From Cryptomeria japonica (Eukaryota > Streptophyta > Pinopsida > Cupressales > Cupressaceae), in NCBI RefSeq assembly GCF_030272615.1, contig NC_081406.1:219116997-219180996 (forward strand): 64,000 bases of DNA. The letters run 5' to 3'. The position numbers were made by a program, and so were the translations under genes. The notes under the pieces were generated by a model. The model did no database searches. It was not told the DNA's origin and saw nothing but the letters and a program-made list of their open reading frames with translations. This document shows, piece after piece, positions 11,683 through 24,220 of this stretch; position 1 is the stretch's first letter, and each line of letters begins with the position of its first letter.

Positions 11683-12667
11683 AATGTTCCTATTGTGTGA
11701 GTGAAAATGTGAGAAAATGAAATGATTGAAGTACAAACCTAACAATCTAAGCAAACACAAAATCCATTCAAACACTCAAGATAAGAATGCTTTCAAAGCG
11801 AAATTGGAATTATCAAATGAAATAAAACAATACAAATACAAAACCAATATCACTTCAATTTGATGGTTCTCCAATTTGATGTGTGCTCATGATGTTGTGG
11901 ATGCTCAATTTTGCTTCATGATTATGAGTATGCAAGCTAGATTAAAATGAATGCAAATGGATGTGATATGGGATTACAAATGAGAGTGATGTGGATAGTT
12001 AATTCAGCATTACGATGGTATGATTGCAAAAAAGTGGATGATTTGCAAAGAAAAATGGAGGGGTTAAATAGGCATGGAAGGGAGATGAGAGGGCTTTGAA
12101 AATGAGACACTTGTCCTCAAAGAAGACATGTGGAATGTAATTCCACACTTGTCCTCCTCAACCAAGGATGACAAGTGTCCTTGAGAAGAGCAACTGTCAA
12201 GGAGATAAACACCCAAATAATAGACCTTTTCCAAATATGTAGATTATTAGGAATTTGCACACATGCAAAGGGGGGGGGGTGTTAGAAAGGATAGGGTTGG
12301 TTAGAAACCAAGGGTTGGGTAAGAAGAAGGGTTAGATGATAAATTAAAGTTAGGAGGCACATGTGGAAACATAATTAATTTAATTAGTTAATTCTAAAAT
12401 AAGAAAAGGGAGGAAAAGGACAAAAAAATGAACTAAATAACCAAATTATGCATTTCATTTATTTAATAGAAAGAAAGAATCAAATTTAATTAATAAAGTG
12501 ATTTATATTTGTCAAATAGTTAATTAAAAGGGACTATAGCGTAATTAATAAAATTAATTTGGTAGAAGGGAACACTAATTAATTAAATAATGCGTAATTA
12601 TTTAACTTAAAAGTGTTCAGGATAGATAAATTCAATTAATTAGATAATTCAAATATAGGTGTCTACA
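11683..12667 (-). repeat. LTR (copy B), probable 3' LTR of the decayed Tat element to its right
   Basis: On the minus strand it begins TGTAGACACCTATATTTG at 12667, like copy A, and ends near CACACAATAGGAACA at about 11683. It contains AT-rich aattaattaaat blocks and a G9-10 run (12271-12280 region). Immediately to its right the minus strand reads GTGGAAAA before TGTAG, matching the PPT-LTR junction of the intact Tat element (GGGGAAAA before TGTAAT at 35643). An antisense PMD gene follows, as in that element. The lower boundary is approximate. Confidence 0.6.
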
Positions 12668-12950
12668 TTTTCCACATGTTTGTGGTGGTGCTAGAATAGT
12701 GTCGATGCAAAGGGAATAAGACACCAAGAACTCGAAGAATAGGGAGTGAGAAAATGCCCCTGGTGGATAGAGGAATAGCTAGTGATTGCCCCTCAAGAGG
12801 GTGCATAGGGAAAAATGAGCTCGGGAAACATCTCAAAAGAGACTATGCCCCAACTGGGAGGAGGAAGGAAAGCAGAAAAAGACTCAGCAAGGCAAAGGCA
12901 ATGCGCAAAAAGGAGGGTGCAGGAAGAAGTTATGCTAAAAAAGGTCAAGG

Positions 12951-12962
12951 ACTATAAAAAAA
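12951..12962 (+). promoter_or_regulatory. TATA box candidate for the antisense PMD gene
   Basis: The sequence actataaaaaaa lies about 700 bases before the PMD reading start at 13664. In the intact Tat element the TATA box ctatataag lies about 660 bases before its PMD start. The conserved spacing supports a promoter, and the assignment is by position and motif only. Confidence 0.45.
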
Positions 12963-13663
12963 ATGGGCATTTTAGGTGCCTTATATTAGCAAAGGGGTGA
13001 AATTTGGGGCTCATTTGCACGTTGTGTGATGGAGAATTGAGATCTATGGAGAGATTTGCTTGAGTTTTTATTGTATTCTAGAGCTTTTAGTTTGAGTGAG
13101 CAAGATGGCGAACAAGGGGCAACTGAGGCATTGAGTGGACATGGTGAGCAGCGTCAGGTGACATCAAGCTCTAGACTGAGAGGTAGTCTTCGAAAACCAT
13201 GTCCTTGCCTTTAATTTTTGTCATGTTTTTAACATTTATGGGCTAGGAAAATGCATTCTTGCCAGATCATGTCCAATGAGTTTACGGTCGGGTCCTGTAG
13301 GAATGTGTCCCCTCTACCCATAAGATCACATAGGTTAGAGGTAGGTTAGGCTTGGGGGTGGGTTTGCATTCTCACTTCAGTTGGATTGCGAACAGGGGAT
13401 GCAAGATAGTAGGAACACGATCTCATTGTAGCGAGATTGCAAAGAGATTAGTGAGAATGCATTCTTGCGACAAAAGGTCTCGTGGGTTCGTGAACCCACA
13501 ATACTAGGGAAAGAGGGCACTAGCTATTGGATAAACAACAAGAAGTTTGAGGGTAGGAGAAGACCGAGAGATTCGATAGGGGGTAAAAGGGGTAGGCTAG
13601 AAGAAAAGGATACTAGGCAAGCTAACAAGTTGTCTTGTGACTGTGTGGAAGTGGAGAATTGAT

Positions 13664-15690
13664 ATGCTGGTGAGCCGAGAGAGACACTAAGTGGTTTTAA
13701 GGATTGGGGAGTAGTTCGGTGTGGTCAAGTGGGCTTATATCGATTCTATTGGGCTTGATTGTGTGGCATAGATGCCCCATGTGAGGGCACATATAGCGAT
13801 GGTGACCACACTCATCGAGTGATGGAGGAGTGAAATGACCTTTCATCTACCCACAAGAGAGGTCACTATGATTGTTGAGGACATGTATCAGATATACAAA
13901 CTACCGATACGAGGAGTCCGAGGTATAACTCAGCAGATAGGGTTGGCAGAGGTAGTGTGACTCTTGGTAGGTGCATATGTTCCATTGTACCATGGACAGT
14001 TATCACTAGACCAAGATTTAGTGCAAACAACAGCAGAGAGAGATTTATTTCTATGTTTGTGCCCTAGTGAGTGGATACATACTACCAAATCAAGGATGCA
14101 GATTTGTAGTGCTGGGATGATTCAATTTATCATAGATGTAGTGGATGGAAAGCGATAGATGGCATGGGAGACCCTGGTATTGATAGAGTTATACAAGGAG
14201 TTACATTATATAGTATACCAACCTGATCACAGTTCTGGGTATGCCACACTATAATAGGTGTGGGTGTGGGATCATATTGCAGTCACACGACCAACATGGT
14301 GATAGGATAGAGATGCAATACAACCTATGGTTTATAGTTAAGGAGCAGCCTTACACTATGAGGCGATGGATGACATCGACCATTGGAGAGTGGCAATGGA
14401 TATGATAGATGCTAGTGATATCACCTCAAGGTTGTATATGGATATGGAAGGATGGGTGGAGGACGTGAGGCACATGCCTTATATGATTACTCTAGTGTAA
14501 ATTATTGGGAGATGGGAGACATATAGGTTGGATCGAGTGCAAAGACAGTTTGGTTAGGTACAAGATGTACCCAAGTCACAACACAAATTCCACTAGGTCA
14601 CGAGGGAGTGTGTGGCCAAGTTTGGGCCCTCATTAGAGGACATGACTAGATTGATTCAGGAGTGGACCTAGTTAGCCCGAGGACCATGGGATCCATGAGT
14701 CGAGCCAATAGATGTAAGAGTTACAACGGCATATCAAGCTTGGTCGACAAAGCATAGACCACAGGTTGTAGGTAGGGGTGGACTAGAACACCACTAAACA
14801 TTAGGAGATCATATGTGTGGGCTAGAGGAGGTAGAGTTGGGCAATATGAGCTAGCTTAGATAGTAGCACATAGGGTGGCAGTGATAGTTTTGAGGACTAG
14901 GTCCATGCCAACTACGAGGGAGATAGGGACATTAGCTCCGAGGAGGATGGCTAGGTAGGAGGATGATGGCAGGAGATTAGGACAGGTACAGGATGATACC
15001 ATGGTCGCCATGGATATTGATCAAGGTGCACAAGTACCATCGACAACAACATGCACAAGTACAACTCCTAGTACAGGTCCACCTTGTTAGACAGACAGCT
15101 GATGTCAAAGGAAGGAGGAGAGGGAAGAGCGATTGATGGCTCCAACTAATCTAGTGACATGCATCAGATCTCTAGAGGAGGCCCTAGCTAGGTAAGACAA
15201 GTCATACCATATCATGATGGCAGAGAGGGATAGCTTGAGGCAGGAGAGGGATGGATTGATGGGAGAGAGGGACATGATATAGTTTGAGTGAGACAAGCTA
15301 CAATAGGAGAGAGAGACAAGTTGCAGTAGGAGATAGATGCGCTGACGTGGGATAGGGACAAGTTGAGGGTCACTAGGGATTCTCTAGAGCATGGCAAGAG
15401 CAGGATGGATGAGTGGATCACTCGCTACTAGTGAGAGTAAGATGAGGCTTAGAGGGAAAGAGATGAGGCCAGGGGTGGAGGCGGTGACATGGGGATCATG
15501 GTCACACCGATTGATCGACAGTTACATGAGATAGACAATAGATCCCATGAGGTAGGATGGTACAGGGCCTGTTATGAGGTAGCAGTATCGACAAAGAGGA
15601 AAGAGGTATATATTACACCCTCCCGAGCTAGACACGTGCAACAACTCTTCATCTACGAGTGGAATGAGAAGGCAAACAAGGATTTGTAGC
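13664..15690 (+). pseudogene. Plant mobile domain (PMD) protein, antisense ORF of a Tat-type element, broken
   Basis: PMD (aminotransferase-like, plant mobile domain) proteins include host MAIN/MAIL factors and ORFs carried by Tat-type retrotransposons. The reading from ATG 13664 contains TFHLPTREVTMIVEDMYQI (about 13836-13890), the hallmark FHLPxxEMTxTxxDVYxI block, and later RLDRVQRQFG (about 14528), the RPDRVxRQFG-type motif near the domain end. The frame stays constant from 13664 to at least 14690 but is broken by many stops, including 13688, 13820, 13961 and 14157. Around 15190-15460 repeated ERDxLRQERDGL segments indicate a charged coiled coil at the C-terminus. It is homologous at DNA level to the copy at 37235. 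It is certainly non-functional. Confidence 0.8.
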
Positions 15691-16415
15691 AGGGATAGTC
15701 ACTCGCAGGAGAGTGAGTCCATAGGGTCAACCACAGGATAGGTGGACAAAGATACAAGTACCTCTAAGCAGGACAAGACCATAGAGACTGCAGGGTATCC
15801 TGGTAGGTCACAGGGATGGCATTTTGTAGAGCGAATCCTAGATATAGATATGTCAATATACAATGGATTTATGCAGATTCTTTTTGGATTCCAAATATAG
15901 ATGTACCATCATTATTTTGTTGATGTAGTGACACATTGTCACAACCATTCATTGATGTGTTGATATACTAATGTACTTTATTCTTTCATTCATTGATGTA
16001 CAGTTATGTATATATTAGACATTAGACATACATGTACATATGCTGAGATATTTTGCTTATGATATACATGATGAATATTTGAATGGTGTATCTAGATTTT
16101 TATAGTTTATGATGTATGCATGGATAAATCATGATGTATGTATAGATGCATGTCACGAACCATATTATTTTTTTAAAAAAAATTATTTAATAATTAAATA
16201 TATTGCTATTTTATAAAAAGAAAACTTTTATTTAAATATTACTTAGAAACTAAAAATAAAATTCATATTATATTTTCTTCTAAGAAAAAAGTAATTATTT
16301 TCAAAAAGAAATGAAATTTGCATGTCTTAATCCAAGTGAAAGAAATTTAAATCCTTTTAAAGTAATGGAGTATTAAGAAAAATGGATGTTTTATGTGCTT
16401 TAAAAGTGGATGTTT

Positions 16416-16436
16416 TATGTGCTTTTAAAGCACATA
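16416..16436. repeat. Perfect inverted repeat, 10-bp arms
   Basis: Arms TATGTGCTTT and AAAGCACATA are separated by one T. The left arm is also part of a direct repeat ggatgttttatgtgcttt present at 16384-16401 and 16409-16425. No function is evident. Confidence 0.8.
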
Positions 16437-16820
16437 CTTTATTTTATTTTTTTTAAAGTAAAAGCTTAGTCACGTGAATTTAGAGAAGTTTGTAGGAATT
16501 AAATAAAAGAAAGTCGTAGCTTATTTAAGTTTTGCATGACCTAAAGTTGGGAAATAAAAATATTAAGGCCATGTTGCATGCTTTATAAGAAGCCAAATTT
16601 TTTTCATATTGAGGAAAAATAGAAACAGGAAGTGGAAGTCCATGGAATGGACAACTATAAAGAGTGGGAAGATATTAAAATGGAAAGACATTTTTATTTT
16701 TGGGAAGTATGGGGGGTGTTAAAAAAAAGCATTGTTGTCTCTCTCTTGGCTTGTATGTTACATGGAGGAGAATTTATTGCAGAGAAAGAGATCAGTATTG
16801 CGAGGAAGACAACCACCACA

Positions 16821-16838
16821 ACCTACTGTGGAGCTATT
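16821..16838 (+). repeat. LINE target-site duplication, left copy
   Basis: The sequence acctactgtggagctatt matches acctattgtggagctatt at 33339-33356 with one difference in 18. The right copy directly follows the A-rich 3' end of the LINE, as expected for target-primed reverse transcription. Confidence 0.85.
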
Positions 16839-17033
16839 CCTACTACCCGCTCAGTAATTTTTCCCGCTCTACAATTTTTTGAAATTCCTGTTATGCATGT
16901 GATTTATGCAAGGGAGGGCCTAGCCTCCCTGGATCTTGACCCCCCCCGAGTTGACCTACAAATTTGTTTGGATCTAGTTCTTGTGTTGCGTGCCCAATGA
17001 GATGGGTGGGCTCCCTCAGTTGATGCTTGCAAT

Positions 17034-18563
17034 GTGGTGTTGCACAAGGCCCCCTGCCTTGCGAAGCTTCCACTGGTGGCCCCCAACTTGGATTACCCCA
17101 AAAAGGATCCCAAGACTCAGGCTATGGTAACTTTGCCTGGGGAAGCTCAAGAGAGCTCTTGGAAAGGTGCCCTTGTTGGTAACTCCAAGTTAGAGATTTC
17201 AACACTACTACTAAAAGTTACTGATGGTGAGGAGGGCCTCGAGATTTGCCTCCTAGGCAGTATCATGGATAATATTGCTTCCTCCCTTCGCCTTTGCCTG
17301 GTAGGAAAATTCTTAGCCTTCAAAACCACTATAGATATGGTCAGAAGATGGGCCGGTTCTAGATGGAAAATCAAAGGTAGTGTCTCGGTCTCTGCTATCC
17401 CTGGTGGACTCTTCCTTTTTAGATTTACTGCAGAAGAAGACTTCTTCTTTATTATGTCTGGTTCATGGTCTTACAGTAAACATTGTCTTACTCTCTCCAA
17501 GTGGAAGTTGGGGTTTGACCCAAGTGTGGACCTCCTTAGATTGGTGCCAGTTTGGATCAGACTCTCGGGCCTCCCTCTAGAATTTTGGGATGATACCATT
17601 TTTAGATGGATCGGTAACTCGTTTGGTCAGTTTGTTGTTGTCGACAATGTGACGATGCATATTTCTAGACTTGTTTATGCTCGCCTTTGTGTGAATGTGG
17701 CTGTTAACAACCCCCTCCCTAATTTCATTGACCTTAAATCCAAGTGGGGTAAATGGACATAGGCTATTGTCTATGAGAATGCCTCCCTGTATTGTCAAAG
17801 GTGTGGCAAACATGGTCATGTTATTGCAGACTATCTGGCCCATAACCTCCTGAGGATAAGCTGAAGGAGAAGTTGTCATCCCTAGGTATTGTCATTATGG
17901 AGACAACTAAGAATGTTAACCCCCCGGCTTCCGACAATATTGTGGGTCAGACTGAGGACCTGATGGAAAAGGCGGGTCCTCAAGATACCACTGAGGAGGG
18001 CTACCCCTTCTTGGCTGGTATTCTTAATATGATAGTTACCCCTAACTCCAAGAAGGTTCCTACCCCCTCGAGGAGATGCTTAGGCCCAGAGCTAGAAGAA
18101 GGAGAGATCCCCCAAGCGAAGATAGAACAAGAAGGTCTTAAAGCAAAGGCAAGTATCAAGAAGAAGAAAGGGCACAATGTCCACTTCGTCAGCAATCATG
18201 CAGTTGATACCCAACTCAGTGGGAAGTTGTGGGAGGAGTATCTAGAGCACTGGTGTTGGGGCCTCGCCTATCATAGGGTTTGGTCTGAACCCGACCTCCT
18301 CTTCGTCTACTACCAGATCCACTAGGGATATCACTACTCTCTCTAACGGTAGTCGCTCTGCCCCGTCATCACTAGAAGATAAGGAGAAGGGGGAATGGCA
18401 GGAACTGAAAAGAAAAACTAGAGGAAATAAGAGGGTGGATGTGGGAAATGACCCTAAACTAGGCAGACCCTTTGAGAGGACCCTTAGAACTAAGGCAATG
18501 GACAGGGAAATTGTCAGTGGAAGGCAATTAACTCTGGAGACAACTCAGAAGGGCAAGAAATGA
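17034..18563 (+). pseudogene. LINE ORF1, DUF4283 and CCHC zinc knuckle
   Basis: The gag-like nucleic-acid-binding protein of a plant L1 LINE. The true start may lie slightly upstream, since 17034 is not an ATG. DUF4283 runs about 17220-17600: LVGKFLAFKTT, FLFRFTAEEDF, GSWSYSKHCL, LSKWKLGFDP and PVWIRLSGLPLEFW appear in the canonical order. A zinc knuckle follows at about 17795-17835: CQRCGKHGHV is intact, but the fourth ligand is Tyr (IADY) instead of Cys. A TAG at 17761-17763 and a frameshift near 17845 break it. The middle part reads on in another frame to about 18300 and the original frame resumes by about 18326. The C-terminal WQELKRKTRGNK motif leads to the stop TGA at 18561-18563, which overlaps the ORF2 start. 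Confidence 0.88.
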
Positions 18564-21500
18564 AGTTCCTCTCATTGAACTTAAGGGATTTATACAACCC
18601 CCAAAAGCAGTATGCTCTTAAGCAATGCATACTCACCAATAGAGTTGATATTATCCTAATCCAAGAGGTGAAAATGACTTACCAAAATTTTGCTATGCTT
18701 GTTGACAATTTATAGCCAGGTGTTGCCTTTCATTATGGAGAGGTGGAAGGTGCTTCAAGAGGAATTGCAAGTCTTTGGAATAAGAGAAAGCTAGATGGGC
18801 TCATGGTTGGCTCTTCTCACATATTTCTTTCCACCATGTTCACTATGAATAACTTCTCTTGGTTCTTATTTAACATTTATGCTCCTAATACTAGACATGG
18901 TCGAGTTTTGATCTAGGAGGAAATCACTACCTTCCTAACTAATAATAATAAGGAGGACTTGTTTATGTTAGATAGGGATTTCAACACCCCCCTTTTTCCT
19001 TCTGAAAAGATAGGGCGTCTACAAGACTACAATGAGAGCATGCTTGACTTTGCTGACTTCATTAGAAACTGATGCCCTCCTAAATGGCACAAGGTTAGCA
19101 AATGATAAACAACACCAAAGACACAAAAACCGTTAGTGTTAGTCAATCAAAAACTAATCTAAAAAGGCATACCAAAAGAGACACTAAAAGCATGCTAATA
19201 TATCTAATAAACAAAACAAAGATTATGAGGCATCTCCAACTGCCTCTTAGCATGGCCTTAGCTTCTTCTCCCTTGTTCCTCTCCTCTCCAAGTTCCAAAA
19301 TAGTGTAGCTCTCAGCAGCTTTTTGCACTATGGATGCTTATGGAGGATTGAGATTGTAGTATAGCTCTAAATATGAAATAAAAAGCTAATACTATGCTAG
19401 TGATGCTAAAATGATTGATTTTACCAAAAGGACAAGATTTTAGTTATGTTATGCTAAATGCTCTCTAAAAATGCCTATAGCTTAAATGCATACAAGTTTT
19501 CAGGATCTGGATTATGAAGGAATGGGCTCTATTTATAGGAAAAATGGAGCAATGGATGGCCAAGATTGAAAGGTTTAATCAAGGGTCAAGCTTGAAAGTT
19601 GGGGATCCATGTGCACAATTGGCACCAATGAAATGATGACAAATGTCCACATAGGGTTGGGTTGAAAGAAGAGGTTGGAGGCATTAAAGGCCTGAGAAGA
19701 CCTCATGGTTATCTAGAAGGCTAAGGGTCAAGCCTAAATTAAGATTACCCATTGGATTAAGAGTTAATGCAAGGATAAACCTTTGTGCAAATGATTAAGA
19801 GATAATCATGGTCAAAGCATTAAAGGCTTGATGAGACCTTTGGGTTGGGTAGAGGTTGAGTCAAAACAAATGTTTTAACCATGTAGGAGGGTTTGGATTA
19901 ACCATTAATGGTTATTGGAGACTTTGTGGATTAAGTGGTTGAAAGTTGGAAGCCTTTAATGGCTATCAAAGACTTTGAGGATTTAAGTGGTTGAAGGTTG
20001 AAAGCCTTTAATGGTTATCAAAGACTTTTAGGCTTTTAGAAGTGACTCCATTTTGCTTAGGAATGTGACAATAATTAGGGGATGGATTAGGCTAATTAGG
20101 AAGGGGTTAGAAGAATCTAGAAGGGGATTAGATTTTGCAAGTGGATTTGGTGGGTGAGGGAAAATAGGATTTTATTTAAAATAAAAATTCATTTATTTCA
20201 ATAAATGTGTGCAAGTTGCATTTGTAGGAAAATGTAAGTGGGGTAGGCATAATGATTTAAATAAATGTTTGATTTAATTTATTTAAAAGAGGAAAAGGGA
20301 GATTTTAATTAAATAAAATAGATTTTATTTATTTAATTGAATGGAATTTGATTTAATGAATTAATTAAAATAAATTGAATAATTTATTTAATTAATAGAA
20401 GAATGTTTGGGGATGAATTAATTAAATATTAATTTAATTAACTGATGGCTAGTAGATTTTTAATCAAATAAATAGCGAATATTTATTTAATTAAGCTGGA
20501 TAGATTTGTGACTACAGAAACAATGAGTTACTTGATCTTGACCTTCAAGGGAACCCTTTCACCTATTCTAACAATAGAAAAGGCTCCAATTTGATTCAAG
20601 TCAGGTTGGACAGGTTTCTGATCTCTGCTAAGTGGAACATTGGCATCGATTCCTCACTCTTGTCTCTCTCGTGCACTATCTTTGACCACTCCCTGATCCT
20701 CCTCTCTTGGGTTGACAAGATGACCTTTGGTCCCTCACCCTTTAGGTATGAGATCATGGGGCACTCCCATCCAAACTTTAAACAATGCATACAAAACTGG
20801 TGGAACTCTCCTATTCAAGGTATGATTTTGTTCAAAATTTCTAAAAAGCTAGAAATTATCAAAAAGGAGGTCAAAGCCTGGAGTCTTTCTTCCTTTGGGG
20901 ATATGTTCAAGAGAAAGAGGGAGGTTGAAACCAATTTGGATTGCCTCTAGAGGACCATTATAGAGGGTACTTCCTCTATGGACATACATAAAGAGGAGGA
21001 GGGATGGAGATACAAATGGAAATAAATCATGAACCTATAAGAAATTTACTAGAAGCAAAGATCCAGGATCCAATGGTTAACTGAGGGGAACAGGAACACC
21101 TCCTTCTTTCACAGATCGACCTCAAAGCATAAAAGGAGGAACACTATTCGATCCATTCTCAACAACAGAAATGAGGAAGTGGTGGGAAATAATGAAATTG
21201 GTCAATGAGCTTCCCTTCACTTTACTAATGCCTACACGAATGATAGGGCCAGTGAACCTACTGAGATCAGTGATAAACTCCTCAGTCTCATCCCTAAAGT
21301 TCTGGATGAGGTGGATAATGATATGCTGATAAGACATGTGTCTGAAGAAGAAGTTAAAGATGCAGTTTATGCTATGGTTGCCTTTAAGGCCCCTAGTCCT
21401 GACGGCTTCCCCCTACTTTTTTCCAGGTTTTTTGGAAAACTGTGATGTATGAACTAACTAAAGCTACCAGGGACTTGAATAACACTTTCATTATTTTGGT

Positions 21501-24220
21501 GCCCAAAGTTCCTGACCTAAAACTCTTGACTAACTATCAGCCCATCAGCCTATGTAACTTAGTCTATAAAATTTTCTCTAAAGTTGTTGTCAATAGAATC
21601 AAACCCCTCCTTAATAAATGCATCAATCCCTCTCAAAGAAGTTTTGTTCCAGGAAGACAAATTCTTGATGTTGTCATTACTACCCATGAGGTCATCCACT
21701 CCATGGAGAAAAGTTGCAACCCAAGTATGGCTCTCAAACTTGACATCTCTTAGGCTTATGATAAAGTTAATTGGAAATTCTTATATATAGTCCTTTCTAA
21801 GATGTTATTCCAGGAAAGATTTATCAATATTATCAGGGTGGCGGAAGAAAGTGTTCACTATTCGGTGATCGTCAATGGCACCCCTTGGGGCTTCTTTAAG
21901 GCTAGGAAGGGGCTAAGGCAGGGGGACCCACTCTCACCTTATTTGTTCATTATGGTAGCAGAAGTCTTGAGTAGTAATTTCTCCAATCTAATCAAGACCA
22001 GTAGAATCTTGGGGGTGAAAGCTTCTTCCACCCTTCCTCCTATGGTTATGCAGCAATTTGTGGATGACACCTTCCTTTTCGGTCAGTCGTCTGTGATAAA
22101 GGCTAAAGAATGGAAACATCTGTTGGAAGAGTACACCCTTGCCTCTGGCCAACTGATTAACTATTGCAAGAGCAAGATTTACTTTTTTAACACAGACAGA
22201 AACCTCCAGGGTAAACTTATGCAAATCCTTGGGTGTAGTGTTGTTGATCTCCCTGATTCCTACTTGGGTCTCCCCCTCACTATCAAGGAGGTCACCTCCC
22301 ACTTATGGGAATCAATCTTAGAAAGAATGCAAAAGAAACTTGTTGGCTAGACCAGAAAAACATTGAGTAGTGTGGGTAAACTCCAGCTCTTGTTGGCCTC
22401 TCTTCAAGGTGTTCCTGTCTACTTTCTCTCTCTCTTCAAGATTTTCAATACTGTGGCTGAGAAACTCAAGAGAATCCAAAGAAGCTTTATGTGGATGGGA
22501 TTGGAGGAGAAGGCCAGAATTAGCTTATTCAACTGGGTGAAGGTGTGCAAACCAAAGCTCATGGGAGGCCTTGGGATTAGAAAAATTAATAATCTGAATA
22601 AGGCCTTGTTGACTAAAATCAGATGGATCCTCATGAAGGGAAAAACTGAATGTAGAAAGATTATGAGGGCCAAGTACTTCAATCACACCCCCTTCCCCTC
22701 CCTCCTCTCTTCCAATGAGCTCCCTCCAGGGTCTAAAATATGGAACAACTTTCTTAAGAATAGGAAGCTGCTCAAACAGGGTCTCAAGTGGCAAGTTGGT
22801 AATGGTGAGAAAATTAGATTCTGGGAGGACAACTGGATTGGAGACAGACCCCTTCCCTCCTCCCATTTCAATTGCCTCATTGTCACTCTCAAGGATTTGT
22901 TTCGCTCCCTTGTGATAAACTACATCTCTCCCTCCTGCTATTGGTTAAGGCTCACTGATAGTATGGGAAATGCCCCCAGTGGATCCATTTGGTGAAAGAG
23001 ATGCAATCCCTTCTTGAGGGGATTAGGATCCCCTATTTCACTCACACTGATAAAATTCTTTGGACCATGAACCCCTCAAGGACTTTTAGTGTTAAATCGG
23101 CCTAAAATCTCTTGTTTGCCCCCATGAATGATTGCTACAACTAGAAAGAAGTTTGGAACTCTCAGCTCATCCTTAAAATTAACTTCTTCTGGTGGATGAC
23201 CCTTCACAAGAAGATCCTTACTATTGATAATCTGAAGAGGAGGGGATTTCTGCTTGCCAATAAGTGTGTTATGTGTAATTGTGCTGAGGAAAGCATAAAT
23301 CACCTCTTTATCCATTGCCCGTTTGCTTCCAGGGTTTGGCACAAAGTTTTATAGAAATTTAATTTGGCTTGGACATTCTTGGAAGACTTGTAGCAGTTTA
23401 TCAACAACTGGAAGTGCCCCTTCACTCACTTGCTGATTAGAATTTTTGGAGACTCATTCCTCCCCATGTTTGTTGGCATATCTAGAAGGAAAGGAATAAT
23501 AGGATCTGTCATGACACCAAGAACTTGGTTGACACGATGGCTGACATACTTAAGAAGTACCTCAGGGAAAACACCCTCATCTGCAAGTGGAAAACTTTGC
23601 AATATGCCCCTATGGTATTGGATCAGAGTTGGATAAAAACATGGAATCTGCTAGATAGCTTCCTGCGATATGACAATTCAAAAAAAATGGAGAGGCTTAA
23701 TACCAAATGGTCAACACCTCTCCCCCCCTTGGCTCAAGCTTAATTTTGATGGTGTTGCTCGCAATGGTTCTACGACAGGGGATGGAATTATCAAGGACAG
23801 CTTGGGCAACCTGGTTTTGGCCTATGCAGTAAATTTTGACTCTGTCTTGAGCAACATGACTAAAGCCCTTTCTCTCTTTTGGGGGCTTAAGCTGGCTCTC
23901 GACATCAATGTTAAAAGACTGATCATTGAAGGGACTCTAATCTGATTATTGAGGTAGCAAAAGGAGTTTCAGGGATCAGCTAGATGATCAACAACATCAT
24001 CAAGGACATTTGGTCCATGATAGTCTGGCTGGAGGAGTTTCAATTCAGCATATCTATAGATAGGGGAATGCATTGGCGTACTCTCTGGCTACAACGTGGT
24101 TGGAGATAAAAGGTATGAGGTGTTGGAGACACCTAGATTCTCTTACTGACAAGCAGAAGGACCTTATTAGGAATGAACAAATTGCCTCTATCCATCAATG
24201 AAGTGCCACATCCTCCTTCT
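18560..24220 (+). pseudogene. LINE ORF2: endonuclease, reverse transcriptase, zf-RVT, RNase H
   Basis: ORF2 nicks target DNA and copies LINE RNA into it. ATG 18560 begins MKFLSLNLRDL, the usual start of the AP-type endonuclease, with IILIQEVKM after it. The endonuclease is split by a solo LTR (19070-20516), then continues NELLDLDLQGNPFTYSNN. A linker has WLTEGNRNTSFFH (about 21072) and KAPSPDGFP (about 21388). RT includes NYQPISLCNLVYKI, GLRQGDPLSPYLF and the catalytic box QFVDDTFLF (usually YADD) near 22055. A zinc-knuckle zf-RVT region (KCVMCNCAEESINHLFIHC, about 23260-23320) and an RNase H domain (KLNFDGVARNG, about 23732) follow. RNase H loses frame near 23935, where one G appears missing before the expected DS. 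Stops at 18713, 20948, 21751 and 22348, plus frame changes near 21440 and after 22995, kill it. Confidence 0.92.
19065..20521 (-). mobile_element. Solo LTR (copy C) with perfect 5-bp target duplication
   Basis: The LTR itself is 19070-20516 (1447 bp), TG...CA, flanked by gaaac at 19065-19069 and 20517-20521. On the minus strand it starts TGTAGTCACAAATC and has a TATA box (TTTCCTATAAATAGAG, about 19527-19545). It shares block order and AT-rich ttaattaaat runs with the LTR at 10349-11640, so it is the same family. No internal region is present: a complete element probably lost one LTR and its interior by recombination. The target is the LINE endonuclease between ...DFIRN and NELLDL. The total gain, 1452 bases, is a multiple of 3. 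Confidence 0.9.

Larger units (their letters stand above)
15691..16838. other. 3' flank of the PMD gene, then unassigned AT-rich sequence
   Basis: 15840-16150 is rich in gatgtatgcatg-type repeats, resembling the 3' flank of the other PMD gene (39040-39360). From 16151 (tgtcacgaacc) the character changes to very AT-rich DNA, perhaps the start of another LTR element on the plus strand with a TATA-like gctttataag at about 16579. I could not find its second LTR, so this remains a guess. The LINE inserts at 16838. Confidence 0.4.

Noticed and set aside
16632-17000. 122-codon plus-strand ORF
   Set aside because: It crosses the LINE target-site duplication at 16838, so it joins unrelated flank and LINE 5' UTR and has no homology I recognise.
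22525-22866. Minus-strand ORFs across the LINE RT region
   Set aside because: They are shadows of ORF2, which has all the recognisable motifs.
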